NCBI RefSeq assembly: GCF_023845585.1
Contig: NZ_JAMQHS010000006.1
Span: forward strand, 186,001 to 250,000
DNA from: Clostridium sp. CMCC3677
Lineage (GTDB): Bacteria > Bacillota > Clostridia > Clostridiales > Clostridiaceae
DNA: 64,000 nucleotides
Direction of reading: 5' to 3'
Shown: in pieces, positions 25,300 through 34,740 of the stretch
How the letters are laid out: each line of letters begins with the position of its first letter
Position numbering within the stretch: position 1 is the first letter of the stretch
Program-made: the position numbers and the translations under genes
The notes under the pieces: generated by a model
The model's input: the letters and a program-made list of their open reading frames with translations, nothing else
What the model was told of the DNA's origin: nothing
Database searches by the model: none

Positions 25300-25455
25300 A
25301 TATAAGATGGTTTTTATTTAAAAAGATTATTAGAAAAATATTTCTTTAATCAACTTATCTTAGTATTTAGAATAAAATAAATATCTCATCAACAAATTGA
25401 AATTTACTTCGCATTATATTAAAATTACAAACCAACTATAACAAATTTTTTATCT

Positions 25456-25899
25456 TTATTTTTTATATAACATATCTATATGTGGAATATTATCCTCTAG
25501 ATATTCTTCCGAAACTGCTTTAAAGCCAAGACTACTATAAAAATTAAGTAAATATGCTTGTGCTTGAATTTTAATAGTATCTTCATTTAAATTATTTTCT
25601 ACAAACTCAATGGCTTTTAACATCATTCCTCTTGAAATTCCTTTACCACGATAATTTTTCTTAACGGCTACTCTTCCTATTGATATTTCATCGTAAGAAA
25701 CCCCCTTTTCCAAAATTCTTAAGTATGCAACTACTTCTCCATTTTCTTCAGAAAATAAATGATACGAATTTAAATCTTTATTATCACAGTCAAGATATGC
25801 ACACTCCTGCTCAACAACAAATACTTCATTTCTTAATGCTAAAATTTTGTATATTTCTTCGACATTAAGTTCCTTAAATTTTTTAATCTTCCAATTCAT
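25456..25899 (-). CDS. GNAT acetyltransferase, ElaA family
   Basis: A 147-residue acetyltransferase of the ElaA group. It begins MNWKIKKFKELNVEEIYKIL, then LRNEVFVVEQECAYLDCDNKD. The acetyl-CoA-binding motif is IGRVAVKKNYRGKGISRGMM (about 72-91). IQAQAYLLNFYSSLGFKAVSEEYLEDNIPHIDM is the typical ElaA end. Its substrate is unknown in the family. GGAGG precedes ATG. The leader contains two hairpins (25967-26052). Confidence 0.88.
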   Translation of the reverse strand: MNWKIKKFKELNVEEIYKILALRNEVFVVEQECAYLDCDNKDLNSYHLFSEENGEVVAYLRILEKGVSYDEISIGRVAVKKNYRGKGISRGMMLKAIEFVENNLNEDTIKIQAQAYLLNFYSSLGFKAVSEEYLEDNIPHIDMLYKK

Positions 25900-25966
25900 T
25901 AAATTACCTCCATCTACATTAAATATTATGTCTTAATATAATACTTAAACTCCTCTAATAAACATA

Positions 25967-26052
25967 AAAGCACTGAATCTAATTCCTCCTTAAAAAGGCC
26001 CTAATGGAATGAGACTCAGTGCTTTGTAATATTCTTACCCGGGGATAAGAAT
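25967..26052 (-). terminator. pair of hairpins between two minus-strand genes
   Basis: AAAGCACTGA...TCAGTGCTTT (25967-26025), with additional inner pairs TCT/AGA and ATTCC/GGAAT, makes a long stem. ATTCTTA/TAAGAAT (26031-26052) makes a small one around CCCGGGG. It probably ends the transcript of gene 26172-26471, or is a leader of the acetyltransferase. Confidence 0.5.
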
Positions 26053-26171
26053 AAGCATCGTATTATTTAATTATTAAATATGATAGCATGTATCTAACTT
26101 TTACGCAATAGTAGATTCAAACCAGTCAGCAAATTACTATTTATAATACCCAACCTTAAATTAGAATTTAT

Positions 26172-26471
26172 CTATCTCCAATATTTAAAAGCATAACCGT
26201 CTTCTGGTTCTCCAATTTCGTATCCGAGTGATTCTGTCAATTTATGTTTAAGACTACTATACCATTCATTCCAAATATAATCTGGCATAATACCTGCGAT
26301 TTGAATTCCACTAGGCTCAACAGAAGCCCATAAATCAACATCTTTCCCAATCCATTTTACTTCGTTATCATTTCCTGCCCAGTATGGCATAGATTTATAA
26401 ACTTCATTTATTTTATGCCATATTTCTTCAGGTGCAGAATAATGAATGTTTAAATTTATATCTTTATACAT
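26172..26471 (-). CDS. small acidic/aromatic protein, immunity-like, unknown
   Basis: A 99-residue soluble protein, MYKDINLNIHYSAPEEIWHK at the start and GYEIGEPEDGYAFKYWR at the end. It is rich in Trp (seven) and acidic residues, a style typical of immunity proteins of polymorphic or contact-dependent toxins. I cannot name a family. AAAGGA precedes ATG. It is the last of three similar-style genes (26172-27650) on the same strand, none with a toxin beside it. Confidence 0.55.
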   Translation of the reverse strand: MYKDINLNIHYSAPEEIWHKINEVYKSMPYWAGNDNEVKWIGKDVDLWASVEPSGIQIAGIMPDYIWNEWYSSLKHKLTESLGYEIGEPEDGYAFKYWR

Positions 26472-26528
26472 AATTTATCCTTTCATCAAATTACTATTTT
26501 AACTGTTATACAGCAAATTGGAATTTAC

Positions 26529-26885
26529 TTACCATATCTTTATGGTTTCGGTAAAGACTTCTTGTCCATTTTTCTTTGCTATGACAGTTAACAAACAAGG
26601 AATAAAACTATTCCCTCTATACTTTGGTTTGCACTCATAACCATTAACCTTTTCCTGTTCTAGCAAATCTTCAATCATATCATCATATCTGTCCTTTAAT
26701 GTAACTACTACTGGTGGTACATATAATGTATTTTCAAAAACTGGCTCACCATTAAAACGTAATGGCATCAAATAAAGAGGTACAAGAATCTTTTTTTCAT
26801 ATAATTCTTGAACTTTTTTATTAGAATCAATTTTCGAAAAATCTAGTTTATTTATATATTTTTTTAAAAAATTAAATAATTTCAT
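26529..26885 (-). CDS. small soluble protein, unknown
   Basis: A 118-residue protein starting MKLFNFLKKYINKLDFSKID. After a basic helix the rest looks beta-rich (LYLMPLRFNGEPVFENTLYVPPVVVTLKDR), with a single Cys pair far apart. No signal peptide. GGAG lies nine bases before ATG. It lies between two immunity-like genes, 57 bases from one and 93 from the other. A role as orphan immunity protein is possible but unproven. Confidence 0.5.
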   Translation of the reverse strand: MKLFNFLKKYINKLDFSKIDSNKKVQELYEKKILVPLYLMPLRFNGEPVFENTLYVPPVVVTLKDRYDDMIEDLLEQEKVNGYECKPKYRGNSFIPCLLTVIAKKNGQEVFTETIKIW

Positions 26886-26978
26886 TTGTTAGTCTCCTTT
26901 ACAAATTTGGAATTTGTGTTATCTTAATACTTCTATTTCAAATCCATATTCACGCAATATAATATTATCATCTATTTA

Positions 26979-27650
26979 TCATTTATCTATATTTTCAGGG
27001 AATAATTTCCACACATGAGAAATCCCTGTTTTAATCTTATGTGTATCATTGAATATGCATTTATATTCATCTAAATTAATAAAATCTGTAATCACTATTT
27101 TTAATTCATCTAAAGTTGATATATCATCACAATAAGCACTAACTCCACTAAACTCCACTTCTCCTTCAAAAGAAAATGGAACATCTTCACCATATTCATC
27201 ATCCCAATACACATTTGCAGTTCCTGTCCATCGAACTAGAAACCTATTTCCATTTCTTTTTAAGAATTTAATTGTTCCACTAGTTACATCTTCATGTTCA
27301 AAAACATACAATGTTCCTGCTTCTTCACCGTTTGCATTATATTGAGAATCCCATTTTAAAGAAAGTCCTTCTATATCTTTCCATGATTTTATATCAAGCC
27401 TAAAACCATTGTTATGATACAAACGAGGCGAAACCGATTCATAATAAATTTCTTCATCATCTTCTGAGTCTTCCAATTCTTCATTATCTAATTCTGTTAC
27501 AAAATCTCCTGCATTCATATCTATTTCTATAGACCAGTAGAATTCTGCCAGTCCAGTACTCTGCATTCTTTTACTCATGGCAGAATCCATAAAACTCCCA
27601 CCAAATGTCGCATTCTCCACATCAAACTTTAATTTTCCCAACTTAAACAT
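26979..27650 (-). CDS. acidic beta-rich protein, immunity-like, unknown
   Basis: A 223-residue protein starting MFKLGKLKFDVENATFGGSF. It has a very acidic insertion (about 55-68, ELEDSEDDEEIYYE) and several WD/WT-containing strands (FLVRWTGTANVYWDDEYGED, FSFEGEVEFSGVSAYCDD). ATG 27650 is used since GTGGAGG is six bases upstream; the longer TTG frame (27665) overlaps it. The composition is like toxin-immunity or DUF proteins of unknown role. It is the first gene of a possible three-gene unit. Confidence 0.55.
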   Translation of the reverse strand: MFKLGKLKFDVENATFGGSFMDSAMSKRMQSTGLAEFYWSIEIDMNAGDFVTELDNEELEDSEDDEEIYYESVSPRLYHNNGFRLDIKSWKDIEGLSLKWDSQYNANGEEAGTLYVFEHEDVTSGTIKFLKRNGNRFLVRWTGTANVYWDDEYGEDVPFSFEGEVEFSGVSAYCDDISTLDELKIVITDFINLDEYKCIFNDTHKIKTGISHVWKLFPENIDK

Positions 27651-27857
27651 ATTTTTCCTCCACAAATTACTATTTTTCTGTTGGTTAATTATATCATATT
27701 TTGTAAATACACCCTTATAAATTTTTTAAGAGAATTTTAGTAATGACTACAACTTTACATATTATAAAAATATTTATAATTAATTTTCTTATAACCTTGT
27801 AATTTTTAATTCTAAAACATATATCCTATGTGAAATCAAATTAAAGGGGTTAAACTA

Positions 27858-28111
27858 ATGGCTATAAACAAACTTGTAAAGGACACTATCATGAGCATTG
27901 AAATTCAAAAAGGTGTTGATAAGAATGGTGATCCAGTATTTACAAAAAGAACTTTTCTAGTGTAAAAGAAGATGTTAATGCAGATCAAGTTAAAACATTA
28001 ATGAACCTTATAATCTAAAAAGAAGTCTTTTTCATTAATGGTGGATTATTAAAAGCAATTGATTCTGCTCAAATAACACACAGAGCAATCACAAAATTTG
28101 ATTTAAAATAA
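27858..28111 (+). pseudogene. DUF1659/DUF2922 gene pair collapsed into one broken remnant
   Basis: From ATG 27858 the frame reads MAINKLVKDTIMSIEIQKGV, then DKNGDPVFTKRTF (DUF1659 start). A one-base shift follows, then SSVKEDVNADQ runs directly into VKTLMNLII, an in-frame stop, and KEVFFINGGLLKAIDSAQ with ITHRAITKFDLK. The last part fits DUF2922, whose gene normally follows DUF1659. A deletion seems to have joined the two, then a frameshift and stop accumulated. A terminator follows at 28151. Confidence 0.6.
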
Positions 28112-28150
28112 TCTTTCTCTCATAATAAAAAACTCTTTCTTTTATAAGAT

Positions 28151-28190
28151 AAACACCCATGCATAATTATTTATACATGGGTGTTTTGTT
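28151..28190 (+). terminator. terminator
   Basis: ACACCCATG and CATGGGTGT around a 14-base loop, followed by TTTTGTT. It ends the DUF1659/DUF2922 remnant. Confidence 0.7.
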
Positions 28191-28334
28191 AGTTAACTCT
28201 GTTTACTCCTAGTATCTAAAACTTATATTTACTATACTATCATTTAAAGTTAAACTTCATATTTTATGAATAATGGATAGCTTTACATTATATATTTAGC
28301 TATAATATAATTCTTCATCACATTGCCTTCCATC

Positions 28335-29240
28335 TCAAAGCACTTTACCAAAAAAACCCTTATAGCTTTCATATACATTTTCGCCAAATAAAATTGACTC
28401 ACACGTTATCGGTTCTCCATTAAGAATATGCCATCGCCAATCACCTTTACCATCATATAAATCATTACCTTTAAGGTTACCTACTATTATATCAACATTT
28501 ACCGTTCCATCTGTAAAATTTATAAGCGCTTTACGCATTTCTTCTACCTTCTGCAATGCTTCTTTTTCCACTTCAACCTTTTTTTCAGCATCATATAAAC
28601 GGTCATCAAGTGAAATATGTATAGATAAATAAACTGGACATATGTCAAAAGCTTTCTCCATAGTAAAATTAGTAAAATTAATGCACCCCTCCGGTGTCTC
28701 CAGTTTTTCCCTATATGCATTTACCTGTTTTTCCATAGCTTCATATTTATCATTATCCGTATAACCTGTACTGTCTGCCAAATTGCAATAAGTATAGCTA
28801 CTTGCATTTACTATTGGTATATCTATAAAATACTTGTTCATAAACTGTTCTTGATAATATTTACCAATATATTCTTTCAGGTAACTCTCTATCTGATGTT
28901 TCAAAGTAGCGCTATTGTTCAGCAGAAACTCTTGTTCACTCCCGTTAACATCTGTATATTTTATAGTCCACTGAATATATTTGATATCGTGCTTATCAAT
29001 ATCTTCATTAATATCACCGGCTTGGTGATATATTTCAGTTTCTTCGACAACTTCATAATCACTTCCAAACATCGCAGCCAGAGCTTTCTGGTACAATTCA
29101 ATATAGTTTTCTGAATATATGTGTACATTATCTTCCACCGTATAATGGATGCCTGTAGAACTTCTTTCCGATTTATTACAACTCGTTAACAATCCTAATG
29201 TAATAAGCATTATAAAACAAAGTATAATATTCTTTTTCAT
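28335..29240 (-). CDS. lipoprotein, unknown
   Basis: A 301-residue secreted lipoprotein. The signal peptide MKKNIILCFIMLITLGLLTSC has lipobox LLTSC with the modified Cys at residue 21. The mature part is acidic and Tyr-rich, with YCNLADSTGYTDNDKYEAME and a long helix (EKKVEVEKEALQKVEEMRKAL, about 216-236). No named family recognised. AAAGG precedes ATG. It stands alone between the immunity-like block and the ATPase/HNH operon. Confidence 0.75.
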   Translation of the reverse strand: MKKNIILCFIMLITLGLLTSCNKSERSSTGIHYTVEDNVHIYSENYIELYQKALAAMFGSDYEVVEETEIYHQAGDINEDIDKHDIKYIQWTIKYTDVNGSEQEFLLNNSATLKHQIESYLKEYIGKYYQEQFMNKYFIDIPIVNASSYTYCNLADSTGYTDNDKYEAMEKQVNAYREKLETPEGCINFTNFTMEKAFDICPVYLSIHISLDDRLYDAEKKVEVEKEALQKVEEMRKALINFTDGTVNVDIIVGNLKGNDLYDGKGDWRWHILNGEPITCESILFGENVYESYKGFFGKVL

Positions 29241-29452
29241 ATTTAATCTACCTTTCTATAAAATTATTTTATAGAACTTTATAAGTAACAATTATGAACT
29301 AAGTATTTATTTTCAATTACTTATTATAAATAATTTCTCCTAATTATTCTAAGTATATGAATAATGGGAAGTTCAACAACATCAATTAACTAAAGCAATT
29401 TCCAATATCAACCCATTTCAAAAATGTAAAAGTTATCTATCTGTTTATTTTA

Positions 29453-30727
29453 TCATCTTAATCCTAACTCTTCACAAATATCCTTTGTTAATTTTGATAA
29501 AGGTCTTTTACCTAATTCAGCAGAATCTATATAATTAGAAACAACCATCTGTAAAACTTCCTCTCTACTATTGAATAGTTCAGGGTATTGTGCATACAGT
29601 TCATCTATTCTGCTCTCATTATATATTATAGCTTTTTTAATAATTTCTCTTATATAATCTTTATGAGAGTTATATAAATCTTCAAGATGAAATATATTTT
29701 TAGACTTATATATCTTCTTTCCAATTTCACTTTCAGAATATTTTATATCAATTTCTATTTTGAAGTTATTAGAATTACCTAGCAAATAACTTATATCATA
29801 TGCATCCTCTTCTTTTAATAGTTCTTTCTCATCCTTTTTTATATCCTCATTTGTATAAAAATCTGTTTTAAATTTAGCTTCATCTCCAAACTCTTCTTCA
29901 TATGGATAAATATAACCTCCCTCGTAGAAATCTTCATCCCCTTTGAATCTTGAATTACATATTTGGCAGCTTGGAATAAAATTATATAGAGATAGTGCTA
30001 AAAAAGGATACTTAGACTTAGGATAAAAATGATCAAGATCAGCAGTACTTTTGCGCTTGTTTGTATCATCAAAATAATTATTTATATATTCTCTATTGCA
30101 ATAAGGACACACCGAAATTCCCATCATAAATAGCAATTCATGCCTATTCCACTGAATTTCATTGCTTAGTTTTATTCCTTTTTTTCCAAAGCATCCTTCA
30201 TAATTGAATATTTTTTCTAAGCTCTGTTTAATTTCATGTATTTCATTATATGTATCTCCAAAAACACTTCCTCTTACTATTTTTTCTCGTTCTGCTTTAG
30301 ATTCTATTTTCTCACCAGCTGTTTTAGTTAATTCATCAAAAATTTCTTTTTCTTCTTCATTAAGTTTATCAATTAATTTCTCTAGACTTTTTTTTATTTT
30401 TTCTACTTTTTTATTCTTATTATATATAAATTTATTTATTAATTCATATATAATTTCTTCACCTTGTTTAAAAATAATTTCCCTATACTTTTCTATAATC
30501 TCGTCTAATATTTCTTTGTTTCCTACTGCTAATTCAAATAATTTTTCTTCATCTACCTGATCTTGTTCACTTAAAAATAATTCATTAAATAGTAGATATT
30601 TTTTACTATTTTTATCTAACGGCATTTCTTTTTGAATTTCACGTTGTACTTTTTTTAGAAAAAATTCCTTATGATATTCTTTTATTACATTCCAATTTTT
30701 AATGTCATTACATCTTATTAATATCAT
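29453..30727 (-). CDS. HNH endonuclease of a two-ATPase defence-type operon (PtuB-like)
   Basis: A 424-residue protein. The first 190 residues are highly helical and charged. An HNH zinc-finger-type nuclease domain follows: CPYC at 207-210, the catalytic block ADLDHFYPKSKYP (229-241) and CQIC at 254-257. This CxxC/DLDH/CxxC arrangement is that of HNH nucleases paired with ATPases in Septu (PtuB) and retron-linked systems. It overlaps the preceding ATPase frame by 20 bases, implying coupled translation. The C-terminal third (about 265-424) is acidic and unassigned. Role as anti-phage effector is inferred from motif and context. Confidence 0.75.
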   Translation of the reverse strand: MILIRCNDIKNWNVIKEYHKEFFLKKVQREIQKEMPLDKNSKKYLLFNELFLSEQDQVDEEKLFELAVGNKEILDEIIEKYREIIFKQGEEIIYELINKFIYNKNKKVEKIKKSLEKLIDKLNEEEKEIFDELTKTAGEKIESKAEREKIVRGSVFGDTYNEIHEIKQSLEKIFNYEGCFGKKGIKLSNEIQWNRHELLFMMGISVCPYCNREYINNYFDDTNKRKSTADLDHFYPKSKYPFLALSLYNFIPSCQICNSRFKGDEDFYEGGYIYPYEEEFGDEAKFKTDFYTNEDIKKDEKELLKEEDAYDISYLLGNSNNFKIEIDIKYSESEIGKKIYKSKNIFHLEDLYNSHKDYIREIIKKAIIYNESRIDELYAQYPELFNSREEVLQMVVSNYIDSAELGKRPLSKLTKDICEELGLR

Positions 30728-31694
30728 CTTTTACATCTACCTTATCTTTTAATTGTCTGATTTTTTCATTCAATAATCTCATAATATTTTCAATATCATT
30801 TAAACCTTCATCTTTTAGAATCTGTTCTAATTCAGCTTTTTCTTTTTGCAATTCCATAATTTCTTCTTTTAAATCTTTTTCATCTTCAGAAAAAGTTTTA
30901 AGAAATAATTCTTCAAGTTTTCTTTTAATTAAAGGTTCTCCAATGATATCTATAATATATTTAATTTCTATTTTACGTTCTGACAAATTAGGTTCTGAAA
31001 ATACAGATGGAATATCCTCTGAATTTTTATCCTTCCATTTTTTATATTCCATCATATACTTTATACTTTCTTGAATCTTCTTTCTTGAAAATTCACCAAC
31101 AGTAGCTTTAATAAAAAATTCATTGGCTAAAATTGTATGAATATTATTTGCAAATGTTTTTCCTACGTTCCTCATTCTTTTTACTATACATCTTTTTTCA
31201 TTATTTTCATTTAAAGTACTCTCTAATAATATTAAATTATTGCTAGGTACATCTGAAACCATAAAAGGGGAATGGGTTGAAATAATGATTTGATACTTAG
31301 TTTCTACATTTTCTAATCTCTTAAGATTATCTAATAAAATTGGTATGAATTTTCGAGCCCATTCTGGATGAAATGATCTATCCGGTTCATCTAATAATAA
31401 AATAACAGTATCTCCATATCTCACATGAGGATTTTTTAAACTTTCTCTTATTTTTGCAAAAACATTTAAAAATTGATGTTCGCCTTCACTTAGATTCTTA
31501 AATATAACTTTTATATTATTGTCCAAATTATTTTTATCATTATGCATTATATATGTATCTAGAATATTTGCTAAATTTATTAATTCTAATTCTTCACCAT
31601 GATTTAGCGGAATTTTTATATTTTTACTTGTAAAGTAATCCTCATTAATCTTTTCTAAAGCCTCTATAAATTCTTCTATTGAGTAATAAAACAT
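30708..31694 (-). pseudogene. second ATPase, C-terminal part (separated by a frameshift)
   Basis: A 328-residue frame with the catalytic second half of an SMC/OLD-type ATPase: signature NLSEGEHQF (67-75), Walker B VILLLDEPDRSFHPEW (97-112), and IIISTHSPFMVSDVP (136-150). It ends in a coiled coil (about 270-315). Its ATG has no ribosome binding site. The frame continues upstream without a stop into the end of the frame 31724-32827, with good sequence sense if one A is added to the A6 run at 31739-31744. So it is most likely part of that gene, expressed by slippage, or broken, or a sequence error. Confidence 0.65.
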
Positions 31695-31723
31695 GTTCTC
31701 ATTGCCAAGTTGAATATATTCTT

Positions 31724-32827
31724 CTATCTTATCATTAATTTTTTAATTATTTCCAATAAATACCTTACTTGATTTTCATATAAATCTTTATTTTCCATAC
31801 TTAAATATAGACTATCAATTATTTTTTGAATTTCAATTATTATATCGTCATTTTCGTTTTTGTTATCTCCCCTGTTTCTTAATACTCCTTCATTAAAGGA
31901 TTCATATATATAATTTTCTAGAAAATCTAATATAAATCTTTGTTTTATATCTTTTGAATCTATTAAGGTTGATTCATTTATATTTTCATCTAATCTATTA
32001 ACTTTTCTAAATATACTTTTAACCGGCTTTTTAGGAAGTTTTAAATCTAACTTTTTTTCATCTTCTGCATAATAATTAAATTTAGTTTCAATTACTATCT
32101 TTACAGCAGTATTAAAGAAATCCACTTCATATCCCCTATGTTCAATAATCAATTTTTTTTGATTTATCACAAGAAAATTTAGAAAATTATATTTTTCTTT
32201 AATTCCAATATTACTTCCGTAAAATCTATTTACCAAAGTTGTATAATCATTTTGTTTATAAACTGAAAGATCTGAATATCTATCACTAATTGACTTATCA
32301 AATCTATCCCTTATATTTACATATATAATTTTTTCATTTATTGCTTTTCCATTATTATCACTTTCATTCTGCATATATCCTATATAGTTATACATAAGAG
32401 TGTCCTTATTTATCTTATCCATAACAATACTATATGGTTCCCTTATTGGATATTTGTCCTCTAATGGTAAATTACTAACCATACCTTTGATTAAATCTAT
32501 TCCACATCCCTCAATTGCGAAAACATCATTTTTAATATGATATAATAAAAAGTATTTATCTCTATATTTATTATAATTCCTTATTCTATCATCCATTTTC
32601 ATTCCTAATAAATCTAGAGTTGTTGATTTTCCAGCACCATTTTTCCCTATTATTAATGATAGATTTTCTACATTGTTTCCAAAGAAATTCTTTACATAAT
32701 CTACTTTCTTTATTGAGATTTTTCTATTTTTTTTATTATATTTAACATCAAATTTTTGCGTAAATAAAAATTCTTGTTCTTCTAGTAATTCTGAAAACTT
32801 TTCAACATATGCATAAATTAACTCCAT
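31724..32827 (-). CDS. second ATPase, N-terminal part
   Basis: A 367-residue frame starting MELIYAYVEKFSELLEEQEF, with Walker A LIIGKNGAGKSTTLDLLG (59-75). It resembles the start of the 615-residue ATPase upstream (MELIYVWIEKYRNI), so the two are paralogues. It lacks signature and Walker B, which lie in the next frame (30708-31694). Joined they would make a protein of about 710 residues. ATG 32827 is used because it aligns with the paralogue; a longer frame reaches 32848. The frame ends at TAG shortly after the A6 run at 31739-31744. Confidence 0.65.
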   Translation of the reverse strand: MELIYAYVEKFSELLEEQEFLFTQKFDVKYNKKNRKISIKKVDYVKNFFGNNVENLSLIIGKNGAGKSTTLDLLGMKMDDRIRNYNKYRDKYFLLYHIKNDVFAIEGCGIDLIKGMVSNLPLEDKYPIREPYSIVMDKINKDTLMYNYIGYMQNESDNNGKAINEKIIYVNIRDRFDKSISDRYSDLSVYKQNDYTTLVNRFYGSNIGIKEKYNFLNFLVINQKKLIIEHRGYEVDFFNTAVKIVIETKFNYYAEDEKKLDLKLPKKPVKSIFRKVNRLDENINESTLIDSKDIKQRFILDFLENYIYESFNEGVLRNRGDNKNENDDIIIEIQKIIDSLYLSMENKDLYENQVRYLLEIIKKLMIR

Positions 32828-32877
32828 CTTAATTTTACCTACTTTCAAATAATACTTGTCTAATTTATCACAATTAC

Positions 32878-34725
32878 TTACTCTAATCCTTTTTCTTTTA
32901 TTATTTTTTCTAATTCCCTAACTTTTTTTGATAGCTCCTCAATTTTATTATTTATTTCAGTATGTTCAAATTTCTTACTATACATATCTTCAAGTTTTCT
33001 TTTTATTACAGGTTCACCTATATTATTAATTATGTAGCTAATTTCTTTTTTTCTATCTTCTGATACTTTCTTTATATCTCCACTTAAATCTTTAGCCACA
33101 TCTTTTATTCTTTTATTTGCAAACTCACCAATTGTTGAATCCATAAAAAAACTATGCTTAAGTAGCATATGAATATTAGATCCAAAAGTATTAATGACTG
33201 CATTATCAACGTATAATTCTCCATTATCATCTTTACTTAAATAAAGTATATCTTCTTTAGGTATATCTGATAACATAAATGGAGAATGAGTAGCAAATAT
33301 TATTTGAAATTTTGAGTCACGAAATTGTTTTTCCAAAAAATCTAATATATCTGTAAATAATCTTCTTGACCATTCTGGATGCATATGAACATCAGGTTCA
33401 TCCAGAATTAAAATTATGTTCTTAAATTTTTCTATATTATTTTGTTTAAAACATTTATATATGGTAGAAAATAACTTGAACCTTTCCTTCAATCCATCAG
33501 AAATATTATCATAGTATATTTCTATTTTAGTATTTATAAATTCTAGGCTAACATCCTTGCTACTATCTGCAAGTTCTAAAAATTCATATACGTATTGGCT
33601 TAATATTGTATCATTTAAAATTGATGATATACTTATACTAAATTTAAAAGTATTTAAAAAATTTTTATCTTCTACTTTCATTATTATTTTTTCTAATATT
33701 TCTAAAAATTGCTTGTAGCAAACATCTACATCTATATCATTTTCTTTATGATTTTTCATTAATATTGTTCTAATTTCAATAATTTTTTCTTTTATTATTT
33801 CGTAATTTTGTAATAGTTTGTCTATATCTCCTTGACATTGATTTACGACTGATTTTAGTATTTCTCGTTGTCCTTTAGTACTATCACCCTTGGGAAAGTG
33901 CATTCTATTTAATGTAGTTTCAAAAAACCTTAACATATAAACCTTTTTATATAAGTATCGTTCCTTATCACAATCATGCTCATAATAAAATTTTTCATCT
34001 GAAAAAACTTTAGGTAAAAATGTAATTTCATATTCATCCCATCTATTATAATCATTCATAACTTCAAAATTTAGTAATATATCATTATTTTTAAAGTTTT
34101 CACCATTCTTAATATCTTTTAAATATAAAAATTGATATAATGCTCCTGAATTTTTATAATCAAGTCCAAATCTAGGTATACTAGAATAATTACAATTTGC
34201 ATATGGATGCATCATTTTATTTATAGTTTCTTTAATCATAATATATTCAATATCATTTAACATTTCATGTTCATTAATAACTTCAGTAATTTTTCCTTTA
34301 TAATATTTTAAAATAAGAGTGCTAGGCTGAAATTTGCACTGTATTGCTCTTTCAACCTGTCCATAATCATCTTGTATAGCTATTTTATTACATTCTAAAA
34401 GATAACTATCATTATCTTTATCATAATATATTAAAATAAAACTTGAATCTTTAAACGATGTCAGCAACTCTCCAAAACAAGAAAGAAAATTACTCTTTCC
34501 CACACTATTTTTACCAACTATGGCTGTTACATTTGCTATATTATTTCCATATATATTTAATTTCTTAGTATTTCTTTTTATATTAATTTTTTTAATACAG
34601 TTATATACACTCTCACAATTTTCTTCTTCTATATTTTCTAGTTCAACAGTAAAATCATTTGATAATTTAAATCCGCGTTTTTCTATATTTCTATATTTTT
34701 CAATCCATACATATATGAGTTCCAC
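32878..34725 (-). CDS. SMC/OLD-type ATPase, first gene of the ATPase/ATPase/HNH operon
   Basis: A 615-residue protein. Walker A TAIVGKNSVGKSNFL is at about 67-81, a long helical middle follows, then ISDGLKERF as signature (about 412), Walker B IILILDEPDVHMHPEW (about 440) and IIFATHSPFMLSDIP. The C-terminus is a coiled coil (NNKIEELSKKVRELEKIIKE). GTG 34725 is chosen since GGGAG is eight bases upstream and the product then aligns with its paralogue (MELIYVWIEKYRNI); a TTG at 34740 extends the frame. ATPases of this kind act as sensors in Septu, PARIS and related phage defences. No TOPRIM domain is visible. Confidence 0.78.
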   Translation of the reverse strand: MELIYVWIEKYRNIEKRGFKLSNDFTVELENIEEENCESVYNCIKKINIKRNTKKLNIYGNNIANVTAIVGKNSVGKSNFLSCFGELLTSFKDSSFILIYYDKDNDSYLLECNKIAIQDDYGQVERAIQCKFQPSTLILKYYKGKITEVINEHEMLNDIEYIMIKETINKMMHPYANCNYSSIPRFGLDYKNSGALYQFLYLKDIKNGENFKNNDILLNFEVMNDYNRWDEYEITFLPKVFSDEKFYYEHDCDKERYLYKKVYMLRFFETTLNRMHFPKGDSTKGQREILKSVVNQCQGDIDKLLQNYEIIKEKIIEIRTILMKNHKENDIDVDVCYKQFLEILEKIIMKVEDKNFLNTFKFSISISSILNDTILSQYVYEFLELADSSKDVSLEFINTKIEIYYDNISDGLKERFKLFSTIYKCFKQNNIEKFKNIILILDEPDVHMHPEWSRRLFTDILDFLEKQFRDSKFQIIFATHSPFMLSDIPKEDILYLSKDDNGELYVDNAVINTFGSNIHMLLKHSFFMDSTIGEFANKRIKDVAKDLSGDIKKVSEDRKKEISYIINNIGEPVIKRKLEDMYSKKFEHTEINNKIEELSKKVRELEKIIKEKGLE

Positions 34726-34740
34726 TATTATATCTCCCAA

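Larger units (their letters stand above)
24604..25455. other. 850-base stretch without a credible protein gene
   Basis: No frame here has a good start and coding character. It contains a promoter-like TTGACA (24713-24718) and TATAAT (24738-24743) with a 19-base spacer, and several strong inverted repeats at 24971-25007, 25043-25094 and 25192-25299. These are listed separately. Confidence 0.6.

Noticed and set aside
29453-34725. Retron with Septu effectors
   Set aside because: No reverse transcriptase or msr-msd-like region is present on either side.
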